From contig NZ_JACCBX010000003.1 of the NCBI RefSeq assembly GCF_013409995.1, forward strand, positions 124,001 through 188,000: a DNA stretch of 64,000 nt. The letters are read 5' to 3'. The position numbers and the translations under genes are program-made. The stretch comes from Neobacillus driksii (GTDB lineage Bacteria; Bacillota; Bacilli; Bacillales; Cytobacillaceae). Position 1 is the first letter of the stretch, and each line of letters starts with the position of its first letter. Shown here piece by piece: positions 44,082 through 52,464 of the stretch. The notes beneath the pieces are model-generated. The model saw only the letters and a list, made by a program, of their open reading frames with translations. It did no database searches and had not been told where the DNA came from.

Positions 44082-44206
44082 TCGTAACACGCTCGCTTCT
44101 CAAAATTTAGATACTTCTATAATTATTCTATGAAAAAGTTTCAAATTTGTGCCAACTATTGGTAAAACAAGCTTTTTTTATCATAACAGACTTAATCAAT
44201 TACTTT

Positions 44207-44278
44207 TATCACAGGTAATAAGTGATAGTTCACAATTTAGCCACATATCCACCACTACTATTGTGATATAAATCACTG
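44207..44278 (+). promoter_or_regulatory. CRP/FNR-type operator upstream of the ba3 oxidase
   Basis: TGTGA-TATAAA-TCACT at 44262-44277 matches TGTGA-N6-TCACA in 9 of 10 core positions. A second inverted pair, TATCAC (44207-44212) and GTGATA (44222-44227), lies 35 bp upstream. Both are in the 350-nt gene-free gap before the oxidase operon; a -10-like TATTAT is near 44375. The window has two Crp/Fnr regulators that could bind here. No other feature is seen in this gap. Confidence 0.6.
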
Positions 44279-44434
44279 TTATATCAATTTATTACTATTA
44301 ACATAGTGTTTATCTAAGGAATGAACATTTTGTGAACTGTCAATTTTGTTATTTTTTCTTCACAATTGTTTTGTATTATGAAAGAGAACTTATTATTTTA
44401 TCTAATTAAACTATTCTGAAGGGAGTCTTTGGGG

Positions 44435-44584
44435 ATGGCGAAAGCGGAACTGAAATCAAACAAAAAAACAGAAATTGAAGACAGCTCTTCTCTTAAAGGG
44501 ACATTAGCGTCCGTTTTCTTTTTGGGAATCTTTATAGTTGTCACATGGGTAAGTGTCTACTTCTTATTCTTAGATCGTTTTTAG
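44435..44584 (+). CDS. Cytochrome c oxidase subunit IIa (ba3 type)
   Basis: A 49-aa protein: charged N-terminus (MAKAELKSNKKTEIEDSSS) and one membrane segment (TLASVFFLGIFIVVTWVSVY) ending FLFLDRF, typical of the small CoxIIa subunit that packs with subunits I and II in ba3 oxidases. Not seen in aa3 oxidases. AAGGGAG precedes the ATG. First gene of the three-gene oxidase operon; subunit II starts 21 nt later. Confidence 0.85.
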   Translation: MAKAELKSNKKTEIEDSSSLKGTLASVFFLGIFIVVTWVSVYFLFLDRF

Positions 44585-44605
44585 AGAGGGAAAGGGGAAA
44601 AAACC

Positions 44606-45082
44606 ATGCATATGCATAAGTTTGAAAAAATTTGGCTTATATTCGGAATAGGCGCACTAGTGGTTTTCTTATCAGTTGTAGGTGTAAGCGCTTTTTATTT
44701 AGGAAACAAGCCGCCTAGCTGTTTAACTACTATTGATCCAAAAAAAGTTGATACAGAGGCTCCATTCGATAAGCCTGGATTAAATAAGGTTGAAGGAAAA
44801 GAATGGGACTATGAATTAGTGTACGTTGCTTCGGCATTCTTCTACAATCCTGGTGAAGTAGAAGTTCCACTTGGAGCAAAAGTAAAAGTAATTGCCACAA
44901 CAAAAGACGTTGTCCATGGTTTCCAAGTAGCTGGCACGAATATCAATATGATGCTAGAACCGGGTTATGTCAACGAAATTGTCACGACGTTCGATAAAGA
45001 AGGCGAATACCTAGTGGTTTGTAACGAGTACTGCGGTACTGGTCACCACTTAATGAGTTCAAAGATAAAGGTGGTTAAATAA
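44606..45082 (+). CDS. cbaB: Cytochrome ba3-type oxidase subunit II (CbaB)
   Basis: A 158-aa subunit II with a single N-terminal membrane anchor (residues ~10-34) and an extracytoplasmic CuA domain. The binuclear CuA ligands are in CNEYCGTGHHLM, with a further His in VVHGFQVAGTN. Short, as in Geobacillus and Thermus ba3 oxidases, with no cytochrome c domain and no second helix. Its stop overlaps the subunit I start. GGGGAAAA upstream of the ATG is a good site. Confidence 0.93.
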   Translation: MHMHKFEKIWLIFGIGALVVFLSVVGVSAFYLGNKPPSCLTTIDPKKVDTEAPFDKPGLNKVEGKEWDYELVYVASAFFYNPGEVEVPLGAKVKVIATTKDVVHGFQVAGTNINMMLEPGYVNEIVTTFDKEGEYLVVCNEYCGTGHHLMSSKIKVVK

Positions 45083-46746
45083 TGAGCAGCCAAACAGCAA
45101 AATTAAAAGTTGATCCACGTGATGGAAAGCTTGCGATGGCACACTTTTATGTTGCCTTTATCGCATTAGCATTAGGTGGTCTAATGGGATTACTGCAAAC
45201 CCTTGTGCGCTCTGGTAAATTTGAGCTTCCATGGGGTATTGATTATTATCAAATTTTAACCGTACATGGTGTTTTAATGGGTCTTGTTTTAACAACGTTC
45301 TTTATTATGGGATTCCAATATGCAGCTGTCAGCCGGACAGCTGGTACTCACTCACCAGCAGCACGCCGGATTGGCTGGATTGGCTTTTGGGTTATGACTG
45401 TTGGAACTATCATGGCTGCAACCATGGTTTTACTGAAAGAGGCTTCTGTTCTTTATACATTCTATGCACCATTAAAAGCACATTGGATTTTCTACTTAGG
45501 GATGACTTTTGTTGTAGTTGGAAGCTGGCTTGACGGAGCGGCCCAAATTATGACCTATGCAAAATGGAGGAAGGAAAACCCAGGAAAACCAAGCCCGCTG
45601 TTAAGTTTTATGGCTGTCATTAATACAGTCCTTTGGATCGTAGCAACTTTAGGTGTTGCATCAACTGTTTTATTCCAGTTACTTCCATGGTCACTCGGCT
45701 TAGTTGATACAGTCGATGTGTTAATAAGCCGTACATTGTTCTGGTATTTCGGGCATCCGCTTGTGTATTTCTGGTTGCTACCAGCCTATATGTGCTGGTA
45801 TGCAATTGTTCCAAAGATTATTGGCGGAAAAATATTCTCAGATTCATTAGCACGTCTATCCTTTATTCTGTTTTTACTTTTCTCCATACCTGTCGGTTTC
45901 CACCATCAACTAATGGAGCCTGGTATAGATCCAGCGTGGAAATTTTTACAGGTTGTTCTAACGTTTATGGTTATTATTCCATCATTGATGACGGCATTTT
46001 CTTTATTCGCAACCTTTGAGAGATTTGGCCGTTCTAAAGGTGCCACAGGACTATTTGGCTGGTTTAAGGTTTTACCTTGGAATGACGCTCGTTTTACCGT
46101 TCCATTTATCGGGATGGCAAGTTTTATTCCTGCTGGAGCTGGAGGTATAATCAATGCTTCCAACCAAATGAACCAAGTCGTTCATAACACAATTTGGGTA
46201 ACAGGCCATTTCCACTTAACTGCTGCAACCTCGGTTGTGTTAACGTTCTTTGGTATCTCCTATTGGTTGGTACCACACTTAACAGGTCGAAAATTAACGA
46301 AAGCAATGAACAAATTAGGAATTATTCAAGGCTGGGTTTGGTTTATCGGAATGGTGTTTATGTCAGGTGCAATGCACTTCCAAGGACTTTTAGGCGGTCC
46401 TAGACGTTCAGCCTTCTCAACTTACGGAGATGCAGCGCAAGCAGCTGAATGGATTCCTTACCAAATTGCACAAGCAGTTGGCGGATCCATTTTATTCCTT
46501 GGAATCATTTTAATGATTATTATCTTTGTTAACCTTGCTTTCTTTGCACCTAAAGGAGAAGAAGAATTCCCTGTTGGTGAAGCAGAAAATTTAGAAGAAA
46601 AAGCTCCAATGATATTTGAAAACTGGAAATTATGGCTTGGTATTACCGCTGCCCTCATCCTATTTGCTTACACAATACCGTTTATCGATATGATTCAAAA
46701 TGCACCTCCTGGCTCACCAGGATTTAAAACTTGGAATTCCTGGTAA
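45082..46746 (+). CDS. cbaA: Cytochrome ba3-type oxidase subunit I (CbaA)
   Basis: A 554-aa heme-copper oxidase of the B family with about 13 membrane helices. Visible ligands: TVHGVLMGL (low-spin heme), FGHPLVYFWLLPAY (CuB His and cross-linked Tyr), FHHQLMEPG (two CuB His), and TGHFHLTAAT (both haems). The K-channel Glu of A-type enzymes is not in place, as expected. Terminal oxidase with high oxygen affinity; may serve at low oxygen, consistent with the FNR-type site upstream. Confidence 0.95.
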   Translation: MSSQTAKLKVDPRDGKLAMAHFYVAFIALALGGLMGLLQTLVRSGKFELPWGIDYYQILTVHGVLMGLVLTTFFIMGFQYAAVSRTAGTHSPAARRIGWIGFWVMTVGTIMAATMVLLKEASVLYTFYAPLKAHWIFYLGMTFVVVGSWLDGAAQIMTYAKWRKENPGKPSPLLSFMAVINTVLWIVATLGVASTVLFQLLPWSLGLVDTVDVLISRTLFWYFGHPLVYFWLLPAYMCWYAIVPKIIGGKIFSDSLARLSFILFLLFSIPVGFHHQLMEPGIDPAWKFLQVVLTFMVIIPSLMTAFSLFATFERFGRSKGATGLFGWFKVLPWNDARFTVPFIGMASFIPAGAGGIINASNQMNQVVHNTIWVTGHFHLTAATSVVLTFFGISYWLVPHLTGRKLTKAMNKLGIIQGWVWFIGMVFMSGAMHFQGLLGGPRRSAFSTYGDAAQAAEWIPYQIAQAVGGSILFLGIILMIIIFVNLAFFAPKGEEEFPVGEAENLEEKAPMIFENWKLWLGITAALILFAYTIPFIDMIQNAPPGSPGFKTWNSW

Positions 46747-46755
46747 TGGATCAAG

Positions 46756-46790
46756 AAACCGGGCTTCACTTATGCTGAAGTCCGGTTTTT
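46756..46790 (+). terminator. Terminator after the oxidase operon
   Basis: AAACCGGGCTTCA-CTTATGC-TGAAGTCCGGTTTTT. It overlaps the 3' end of the convergent EamA gene. Confidence 0.85.
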
Positions 46791-47677
46791 ATTAATTCTA
46801 TAGGTTGTTTTGGCAAATTTATCAGAATAACAGATAACAGAATAATAACCGTACCAACAAATTGCAACATCCCAAAGTTTTCTTTATACAAGAAGACACT
46901 TAGCAATGTAGCCGCAACAGGCTCCACTGTCGCGATTATCGATGCCTTACTACTCTCCATTTTTTCTAGTCCCTTAGTGTATAATAAGTAAGCTATCACG
47001 GTTGGAAATAAACCCAAACTTACTCCGTAAATGATGACTTCGCCACTAACTAACATACTTCTTTTTTCAATAAGATCGGTAAATAGTAGTAACGTGACCG
47101 CAGCCACTAAAAAGGTATAAAAAGTAACCGTGAAAGGGCGATACTTTACTAACGCGAATTTACCGAATATAGTATATAACGCATATCCAAAGCCTGCACC
47201 AAGGCCTGTTAGAATCCCAACAAGGTTAATGGTTGGACTATCATTGAAACTAACCCCAACAATTAGAGCACAGCCTATCAAAGTCCCAATCACTGAAATA
47301 ATCTTCCTGCTATCCATATTTTCTTTTAGAAATAGATACGAAAGAACAACAACGAATGTTGGTGCAGTATACAGTAAAATAACAGCAAATGATAGACTCA
47401 TTTGATTGATTGCAGTAAAATAACACCAATTAAATAGGACAATGCTAAAGATTCCAGTTCCAATAAAATACTTACTATCCACAAAACGAATCTTCATTTG
47501 TCCAGGATATTTTGTTATGCCAATGATCCCGAGCAATAAAACGGCTGTGACAACCCTCAGGGTGACAATCTCCATTGAAGTAAAACCTAAAAGTGCCAGC
47601 TTCCTTACAAAAATGGCTATGATTCCCCACAAAGTTGCACTGACTGCTATCATCATAATTGGACCAATTTTCCCCAT
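46766..47677 (-). CDS. EamA-family DMT transporter
   Basis: A 303-aa membrane protein with ten hydrophobic segments. WGIIAIFVRKLALLGFTSMEIVTLR in the first half and MESSKASIIATVEPVAATLLSVFLYKENF in the second are EamA signatures. Start ATG 47677 with AAAGGTG upstream (GTG 47686 less likely). The stop lies inside the oxidase terminator. Substrate unknown; probably an amino acid or metabolite exporter. It lies between the ba3 operon and ypwA. Confidence 0.9.
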   Translation of the reverse strand: MGKIGPIMMIAVSATLWGIIAIFVRKLALLGFTSMEIVTLRVVTAVLLLGIIGITKYPGQMKIRFVDSKYFIGTGIFSIVLFNWCYFTAINQMSLSFAVILLYTAPTFVVVLSYLFLKENMDSRKIISVIGTLIGCALIVGVSFNDSPTINLVGILTGLGAGFGYALYTIFGKFALVKYRPFTVTFYTFLVAAVTLLLFTDLIEKRSMLVSGEVIIYGVSLGLFPTVIAYLLYTKGLEKMESSKASIIATVEPVAATLLSVFLYKENFGMLQFVGTVIILLSVILINLPKQPIELIKTGLQHK

Positions 47678-47737
47678 CACACACACACCTTTATGAAATA
47701 AAGAAGAAGGGAAATTTTCTTCCCCTTCCTTCGCCTT

Positions 47738-49249
47738 CTATTTATTTAATTGATAGACTTTTCCATATTTCTCATACAAATAATCGATTAGATACTGAGC
47801 ATTTAAACCTTGCCCTGTTACATCATGAAGGATTTCTAGTGGTTTTTTCTGCTTACCATATTGGTGAATATTCTTCGTCAGCCAGTCCTTGATTGGCAGT
47901 AAATTACCTTCCTCTAACAGTTGGGCAAAATTGGGCAGATCTTCTAGCATTTTGTTCTTAAACTGTGCAGCATACATGTACCCCAGCGCATAGGACGGGA
48001 AATACCCAAAGCTCCCACCTGCCCAGTGGACATCCTGAAGTACACCCTTAGCGTCATTCTCTGGTGTAATGCCTAGATATTCTTGATATAATTTATTCCA
48101 AACCTTCGGAAGGTCCCTCACCTCTATCTCACCATTAAATAGACCTTTTTCAATCTCATAACGAATAATGATATGAAGAGGATATGTTAATTCATCTGCT
48201 TCGATTCTAATCAGCGAAGGCTTCGATTCATTTACAGCCCGGTAAAAATCTTCAATGGAAACATCATCGAACTGACCAGTTGCATAGGTCTTCAATAGTT
48301 CATAGTTATTTTTCCAAAAAGAAAAACTGCGCCCGACAATATTTTCATAGAAAAGGGACTGTGATTCATGGATACCCATTGATGTACCCGTGCATAATGG
48401 AGTGCCAATCAAGTCTTTTGAAATATTTTGTTCGTATAACGCGTGGCCGCCTTCGTGAATGGTACCGAATACAGCTGTACGGAAATCCTGCTCATCATAA
48501 TTGGTTGTAACCCTGACATCGCCTGGATTTAAGCCGGTAGCAAAGGGATGCACTGTTTCATCAAGTCTGCCAGCATCGAAGTTATAACCCATTTTCGCAA
48601 GAATTTCCAAGCTTAACGCCTTCTGTTTATCCTTTTTAAAGGTTTTAAACAGAAACTCTGTTTTAGGTTTATTTGGAGAATCAGCGATTTGCTTGACCAG
48701 CGGTACAATTTTCTCCCTTAAATCTGCAAAAACCCGGTCAAGGACTTCAACTGTCATCCCCGGTTCATATAAATCCAATAAAACATCATATGGATTTCCT
48801 TTATGACCCCAATAATTTATAAAGCGTTTTGTGGTTGCCACAAGTTTCTCTAAATAAGGTCTAAACAACTCAAAGTCAGACTGGTCCTTTGCTTTTTCCC
48901 AGACAGATTCTGCCTTTGATTGAAGAATAACATATTCCTTGTATTCGTCCGCAGGGATTTTTTTGTTGCGTTCGTATTCTTTCTTACATTCCTGAAGAAT
49001 TTTCATTGTCTTTTCAGATAGATTATTATTCGAAAGCGTTGCTATGTATGCGGCCATATCTTCAGAGGTAGACATTTTAAAAACTTCAGAGGAAAGCATG
49101 CCTATTACTTCAGACCGCTGATCCATTCCCTGCTTTGGAGCACCAGTCCTTAGGTCCCAATAGATCAACCCAAGTGCTTCATTATAGGCACTCATTTTCT
49201 TAACATATTCTAAAAACTTCTTCTCTACTTGCTCCGGAGTCATTCTCAT
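47738..49249 (-). CDS. ypwA: M32 metallocarboxypeptidase (Taq family, YpwA)
   Basis: A 503-aa carboxypeptidase. HExxH in GTIHEGGHALYEQ gives the zinc-binding His pair and catalytic Glu; the third ligand lies in MGIHESQSLFYEN. DPELTYPLHIIIRYE-like and WAGGSFGYFPSYALGYMYAAQ are typical M32 C-terminal motifs. Cytosolic, removes C-terminal residues with broad specificity. AAGGGGGAT precedes ATG 49249. Corresponds to B. subtilis YpwA, near ypvA there also. Confidence 0.95.
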   Translation of the reverse strand: MRMTPEQVEKKFLEYVKKMSAYNEALGLIYWDLRTGAPKQGMDQRSEVIGMLSSEVFKMSTSEDMAAYIATLSNNNLSEKTMKILQECKKEYERNKKIPADEYKEYVILQSKAESVWEKAKDQSDFELFRPYLEKLVATTKRFINYWGHKGNPYDVLLDLYEPGMTVEVLDRVFADLREKIVPLVKQIADSPNKPKTEFLFKTFKKDKQKALSLEILAKMGYNFDAGRLDETVHPFATGLNPGDVRVTTNYDEQDFRTAVFGTIHEGGHALYEQNISKDLIGTPLCTGTSMGIHESQSLFYENIVGRSFSFWKNNYELLKTYATGQFDDVSIEDFYRAVNESKPSLIRIEADELTYPLHIIIRYEIEKGLFNGEIEVRDLPKVWNKLYQEYLGITPENDAKGVLQDVHWAGGSFGYFPSYALGYMYAAQFKNKMLEDLPNFAQLLEEGNLLPIKDWLTKNIHQYGKQKKPLEILHDVTGQGLNAQYLIDYLYEKYGKVYQLNK

Positions 49250-49390
49250 AATAAATCCCCCTTTTTATTAACCATCTGTATTTTATCATATTTTTCTGAA
49301 AATCTATGGATAAAAAAAACATCAAAAGATAAATTCTGTTATAAAATGAAATCTAGAGAAAGACTGCATTACCGGAAGGAGAAAAATAGG

Positions 49391-49537
49391 ATGAAAGAAT
49401 TGATAGGCTACTGCAACTCATGTGCAAAAGAGATTTATTGTTTAGAAGGCTTCTTTAACGGCATACAATCCGACGACCGAAAGATCTATTGCTTTGAATG
49501 CTACGAATGTAATCAGAAAGAAAATCCGCAAGCTTAG
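49391..49537 (+). CDS. Small Cys-rich (zinc-ribbon-like) protein
   Basis: A 48-aa protein with CNSC near the N-terminus, a single Cys at YCLEGF and CFECYECNQ near the end; four to six cysteines could hold one or two Zn ions. ATG 49391 with AAGGAG in front and an intrinsic terminator overlapping the stop codon, so likely real. It lies ahead of the Crp/Fnr-DUF2249 unit but is separated from it by this terminator. Family not recognised. Confidence 0.7.
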   Translation: MKELIGYCNSCAKEIYCLEGFFNGIQSDDRKIYCFECYECNQKENPQA

Positions 49538-49556
49538 CCTTGTGGATTTTTTTTAT
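49522..49556 (+). terminator. Terminator after the Cys-rich gene
   Basis: AATCCGCAAG-CTTAGC-CTTGTGGATT then eight T, overlapping the stop codon. Confidence 0.85.
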
Positions 49557-49564
49557 TTTTTTGT

Positions 49565-49579
49565 TGAGAATTATTTTCA
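49565..49579 (+). promoter_or_regulatory. Possible Fur/PerR-type box before the Crp/Fnr gene
   Basis: TGAGAATTATTTTCA, a 7-1-7 inverted repeat with two mismatches to TGATAATNATTATCA, overlapping a -35-like TTGAGA. Moderate support only. Confidence 0.4.
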
Positions 49580-49674
49580 ATAAATATGCTATCTATGATG
49601 GAGGTCACATAATTGCTCTTAAATCACTGCTAAAATAAAGGTAATTAAGGATTACTAATACGAAGGTGATGTTA

Positions 49675-50367
49675 ATGAGGCAAGAGGACATAAATAAAAG
49701 ATTGTCAGATGTGCCGCTATTCAAAGAATTATCGGATGTGGAGCTTGCGCCATTTATAAAAATTGCATTGACTCGCTGTTATAAGCAGAAGATGTATGTA
49801 TTTATGCAGGACGATCCACTTGATCGGGTATTCTTTATCCATTCTGGAAAAATCAAAATCTATAAAACAGATTTTTCCGGGAAGGAACAAATTGTTTCGA
49901 TACTCGAACCCGGTGAGATGTTTCCACATGCAGGGTTTTTCCGAGAAGGAAACTTTCCAGCACATGCGGAGGTGTTAGAAGAGGCCAATCTTATTGTCAT
50001 ACCAATAGCCAAATTTGAAGAAACGCTAATCGCTAATCCAGTACTCTGCATCAAGCTATTTAAAGTGTTGGGAGAGAAAATTGTTGATCTCCAAGGAAGG
50101 CTAGAGGCGCAGGTTCTCCATAATACCTTCGAACAAATTGTATTACTACTTATAAGACTTTGTCAGTCCAACGGTGAACAAGTTGGCAGCAATTATCAGC
50201 TAACAACCCAATTTACAAATCGTGAGCTTGCGAACATGATTGGCACTTCGAGGGAAACAGTCAGCAGAGCAATCAACCATTTAAAAAAGAAAAACTACAT
50301 TAACCAGTGCGAAGCCGGCTTCTATCTAATTGACCGCGATGGACTGGAACAGGAATTATTCTATTAA
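49675..50367 (+). CDS. Crp/Fnr-family regulator, first copy
   Basis: A 230-aa regulator. cAMP-binding-fold domain 1-130 (FMQDDPLDRVFFIHSGKIKIYKTD; GEMFPHAGFFREGNFPAHAEV), dimer helix ~135-160, HTH with NRELANMIGTSRETVSRAINHLKK. The recognition helix keeps R-E-T-V-S-R, fitting TGTGA-type half-sites. No cluster of Fe-S cysteines as in Fnr (only scattered Cys), and the cAMP-binding residues are not conserved, so the effector is unknown; a heme or NO sensor is possible. Start ATG 49675 with AAGGTGA. Leads the DUF2249-DUF2249-HCO-like-DUF59 unit. Confidence 0.88.
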   Translation: MRQEDINKRLSDVPLFKELSDVELAPFIKIALTRCYKQKMYVFMQDDPLDRVFFIHSGKIKIYKTDFSGKEQIVSILEPGEMFPHAGFFREGNFPAHAEVLEEANLIVIPIAKFEETLIANPVLCIKLFKVLGEKIVDLQGRLEAQVLHNTFEQIVLLLIRLCQSNGEQVGSNYQLTTQFTNRELANMIGTSRETVSRAINHLKKKNYINQCEAGFYLIDRDGLEQELFY

Positions 50368-50392
50368 AAAAACATTCAGGGAGCTGTTAAAA

Positions 50393-50626
50393 ATGGAACA
50401 GAAGATTATCGAGCTAGATGTAAGAGATGATTTAAAGAATAAGATTGAACCTTTCCAAAAAATTATGGAAGCGATCAAGGAAGTAAAAGATAATGATATT
50501 TTTATTCTCCATGCCCCTTTTAAGCCTGTACCCTTGTTTGCTGTATTAAAAGCAAAGGGCTTTGCACATGAATCAGAGGAAATTGAGGCAAAGCACTGGA
50601 AGGTTACCTTTACAAAGAATGCCTAA
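50393..50626 (+). CDS. DUF2249 protein, first
   Basis: A 77-aa protein of the DUF2249 family (ELDVRDDLKNKIEPFQKIMEAIKEV; FILHAPFKPVPLFAVLKAKGF; HWKVTF), with a TusA-like/SirA-like fold. These occur with nitric oxide reductases, hybrid-cluster proteins and other denitrification-linked genes; no catalytic role is proven. Start ATG 50393. It is the second gene of the unit, 25 nt after the regulator, and is followed 25 nt later by a second DUF2249 gene. Confidence 0.85.
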   Translation: MEQKIIELDVRDDLKNKIEPFQKIMEAIKEVKDNDIFILHAPFKPVPLFAVLKAKGFAHESEEIEAKHWKVTFTKNA

Positions 50627-50651
50627 AAAAAGTATGAAAAGGTGATACAAA

Positions 50652-50858
50652 ATGATATTAGATAACAGAGGTTTAGAACCACCACAGCCCATGATGAGGA
50701 CTCTTGCAGCCTTAGAAAATTTAGGTGAAGGTGAAGTACTAACCATTATTAACGATAGAAGACCTATGTTCCTTTATGAACAGCTTGAGGAACTAGGATA
50801 TAAGCAGCGTACAGAACAACAAAACGACGGAAGTTTTAAAATTGAAATCTTCCGATAA
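50652..50858 (+). CDS. DUF2249 protein, second
   Basis: A 68-aa protein closer to the family core: MILDNRGLEPPQPMMRTLAALENLGEGEVL, NDRRPMFLYEQLEELGY. This 'LDNRGLEPPxP' motif is the classic DUF2249 start. It differs clearly from the preceding protein, so the two are an old pair, not a recent duplication. Downstream is the membrane protein gene after 14 nt, with AAGGTGA between. Confidence 0.88.
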   Translation: MILDNRGLEPPQPMMRTLAALENLGEGEVLTIINDRRPMFLYEQLEELGYKQRTEQQNDGSFKIEIFR

Positions 50859-50872
50859 GAAGGTGAATGATT

Positions 50873-52117
50873 ATGCTTCATCAGACTATGGGAAGTGAAA
50901 CTAATATTAAGCTTCCATTCTCATTTATTCTTTTCAGTTTAGTAGCACTTGTACTATCTCAACTCCTACTCCTAGTGAATGGACAAATGGTGGTGAATGG
51001 CAGTTTTCGCATACCAGCAATTTGGTCAGCCGCTCACCTGCTGGTCTTGGGCTGGGCTCTAATGGTAGCAATGGGTGCCATGTATCAGTTAGTACCAGTT
51101 GCTTTCCTAACGCCAATTTGGAATGAAAAATTTGGTTTTATCCAGTTTTTTGTTACAGCTATTGGTATCTCAACTTTCTCATGGATGTTATATGTCTCAC
51201 CACAAAACGCATTGATTCCAGGAATTTTAATGCTCTTAGGTATTTTAATGTTTTTATTTCAAATGTTTATGACCCTTAGAAAGCAGGCAAAGCCAAATAT
51301 TCTAACTGCGTTTGTTGGAAGTGCACTGGTTTGTTTATTCTTAACTATATTTTTGGGGATAACGTTGATATATTCACTACAAATAGGCTTTGCTGCTGAC
51401 TACTATCAGGCTATTTTTAAAAGCCATCTTTTAATGGGTGTAACTGGTTGGTTTACTCTACTAATATTCGGTTTTTCTTATAAAATGGTTCCGATGTTTT
51501 CATTATCACACGGTTTTCCAATGGTGCAAGCACGATATGTATATGGAATTTATATTTCCGGTCTAGTAATTACAATACTTTCATTTTTTAACGGGAATCA
51601 TTATCTATTAAAAGCAGGATTTTTCTTACTGCTAGCAGGTTTTTCAGTTTTCAGCTGGCATATCTCTATCATTATTAAAAAGAGGCTGAAGAAAAAACTA
51701 GATAATTCCTTCACATTTGCATTAATGGCAATTGGATTAGGGAACATCGTCCATTTAGCAGCCTTCATGGCTTTATGGAGTGAACAAAATTCACTTCTAA
51801 TCGGGCCGTTCGTTTACTTATATTTATTACTATGGATTGTCCTAAGCATTATGGGATATCTATATAAAATTGTTCCCTTCCTGTGGTGGACATATAAATA
51901 CAGTAAGGAAATCGGCAAAAAATCCGTTCCATCCTTAAAAGATATGATGAATGAGAAGATTGTCATTCCCTTGTTTTCTTTATTTGTTTTTGCAGTAGTT
52001 GTGGTATTCTTTTCAATCATTTTTGAGTCCATACTAATCTTTAATATTGGTCAATTTGTTTTATCCCTTGTATTTATTCTAATATCAATCAGTATTCTAA
52101 AAGTCCTACAAAAATAA
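50873..52117 (+). CDS. Heme-copper-oxidase subunit I-like / NnrS-like membrane protein
   Basis: A 414-aa protein with ~12 hydrophobic segments. Paired histidine motifs SAAHLLVLGW (H55) and FKSHLLMGVTGWF (H185), with SLSHGF (H213) and NIVHLAAF (about 281), resemble heme-ligating positions of heme-copper oxidases and NnrS. It lacks the full six-His heme-copper set, so it is not a terminal oxidase. NnrS-type proteins protect against nitric-oxide stress; the surrounding DUF2249 and DUF59 genes support that idea, without proof. Start ATG 50873 (AAGGTGA) rather than 50867. Confidence 0.8.
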   Translation: MLHQTMGSETNIKLPFSFILFSLVALVLSQLLLLVNGQMVVNGSFRIPAIWSAAHLLVLGWALMVAMGAMYQLVPVAFLTPIWNEKFGFIQFFVTAIGISTFSWMLYVSPQNALIPGILMLLGILMFLFQMFMTLRKQAKPNILTAFVGSALVCLFLTIFLGITLIYSLQIGFAADYYQAIFKSHLLMGVTGWFTLLIFGFSYKMVPMFSLSHGFPMVQARYVYGIYISGLVITILSFFNGNHYLLKAGFFLLLAGFSVFSWHISIIIKKRLKKKLDNSFTFALMAIGLGNIVHLAAFMALWSEQNSLLIGPFVYLYLLLWIVLSIMGYLYKIVPFLWWTYKYSKEIGKKSVPSLKDMMNEKIVIPLFSLFVFAVVVVFFSIIFESILIFNIGQFVLSLVFILISISILKVLQK

Positions 52118-52130
52118 AGAGGTGTTTATC

Positions 52131-52430
52131 ATGAATCTAAAAGATAAAGTTGTTGAAGCATTAAAAAGTGTATATGACCCTGAATTGAATATTAACGTTG
52201 TCGACTTAGGGTTAATTTATAATATAGATGTAACGGATAATAATGACGTAGAGGTTACGATGACATTAACCACACCAGGCTGCCCCCTACATGACAGTAT
52301 TACAAGAGGAGTACGCTATAGTATCGAAGGCATCGAGGAAACAAAAAAGGTTGAAGTGACCCTTGTTTGGGAACCGGCATGGTCACCGGAGAAAATGACT
52401 GCTGAGGGACTTCGTTTATTAGGCAGATAG
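52131..52430 (+). CDS. DUF59/MIP18-type Fe-S cluster assembly factor
   Basis: A 99-aa SufT/PaaD-like protein: SVYDPELNINVVDLGLIYNI and MTLTTPGCPLHDSI with the conserved Cys, both family hallmarks. Helps mature Fe-S proteins. Start ATG 52131 with GAGGTG upstream. Last gene of the Crp/Fnr unit, after which a terminator follows. It could serve an Fe-S enzyme in nitrosative stress, e.g. the Hcp at 62.6 kb; inferred. Confidence 0.9.
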   Translation: MNLKDKVVEALKSVYDPELNINVVDLGLIYNIDVTDNNDVEVTMTLTTPGCPLHDSITRGVRYSIEGIEETKKVEVTLVWEPAWSPEKMTAEGLRLLGR

Positions 52431-52432
52431 GA

Positions 52433-52462
52433 AAAAGGTCAGCATGCGGTGCTGACCTTTTT
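52433..52462. terminator. Bidirectional terminator
   Basis: AAAGGTCAGCA-TGCGG-TGCTGACCTTT with A and T tracts, between the DUF59 gene and the convergent helicase gene. Confidence 0.88.
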
Positions 52463-52464
52463 GC

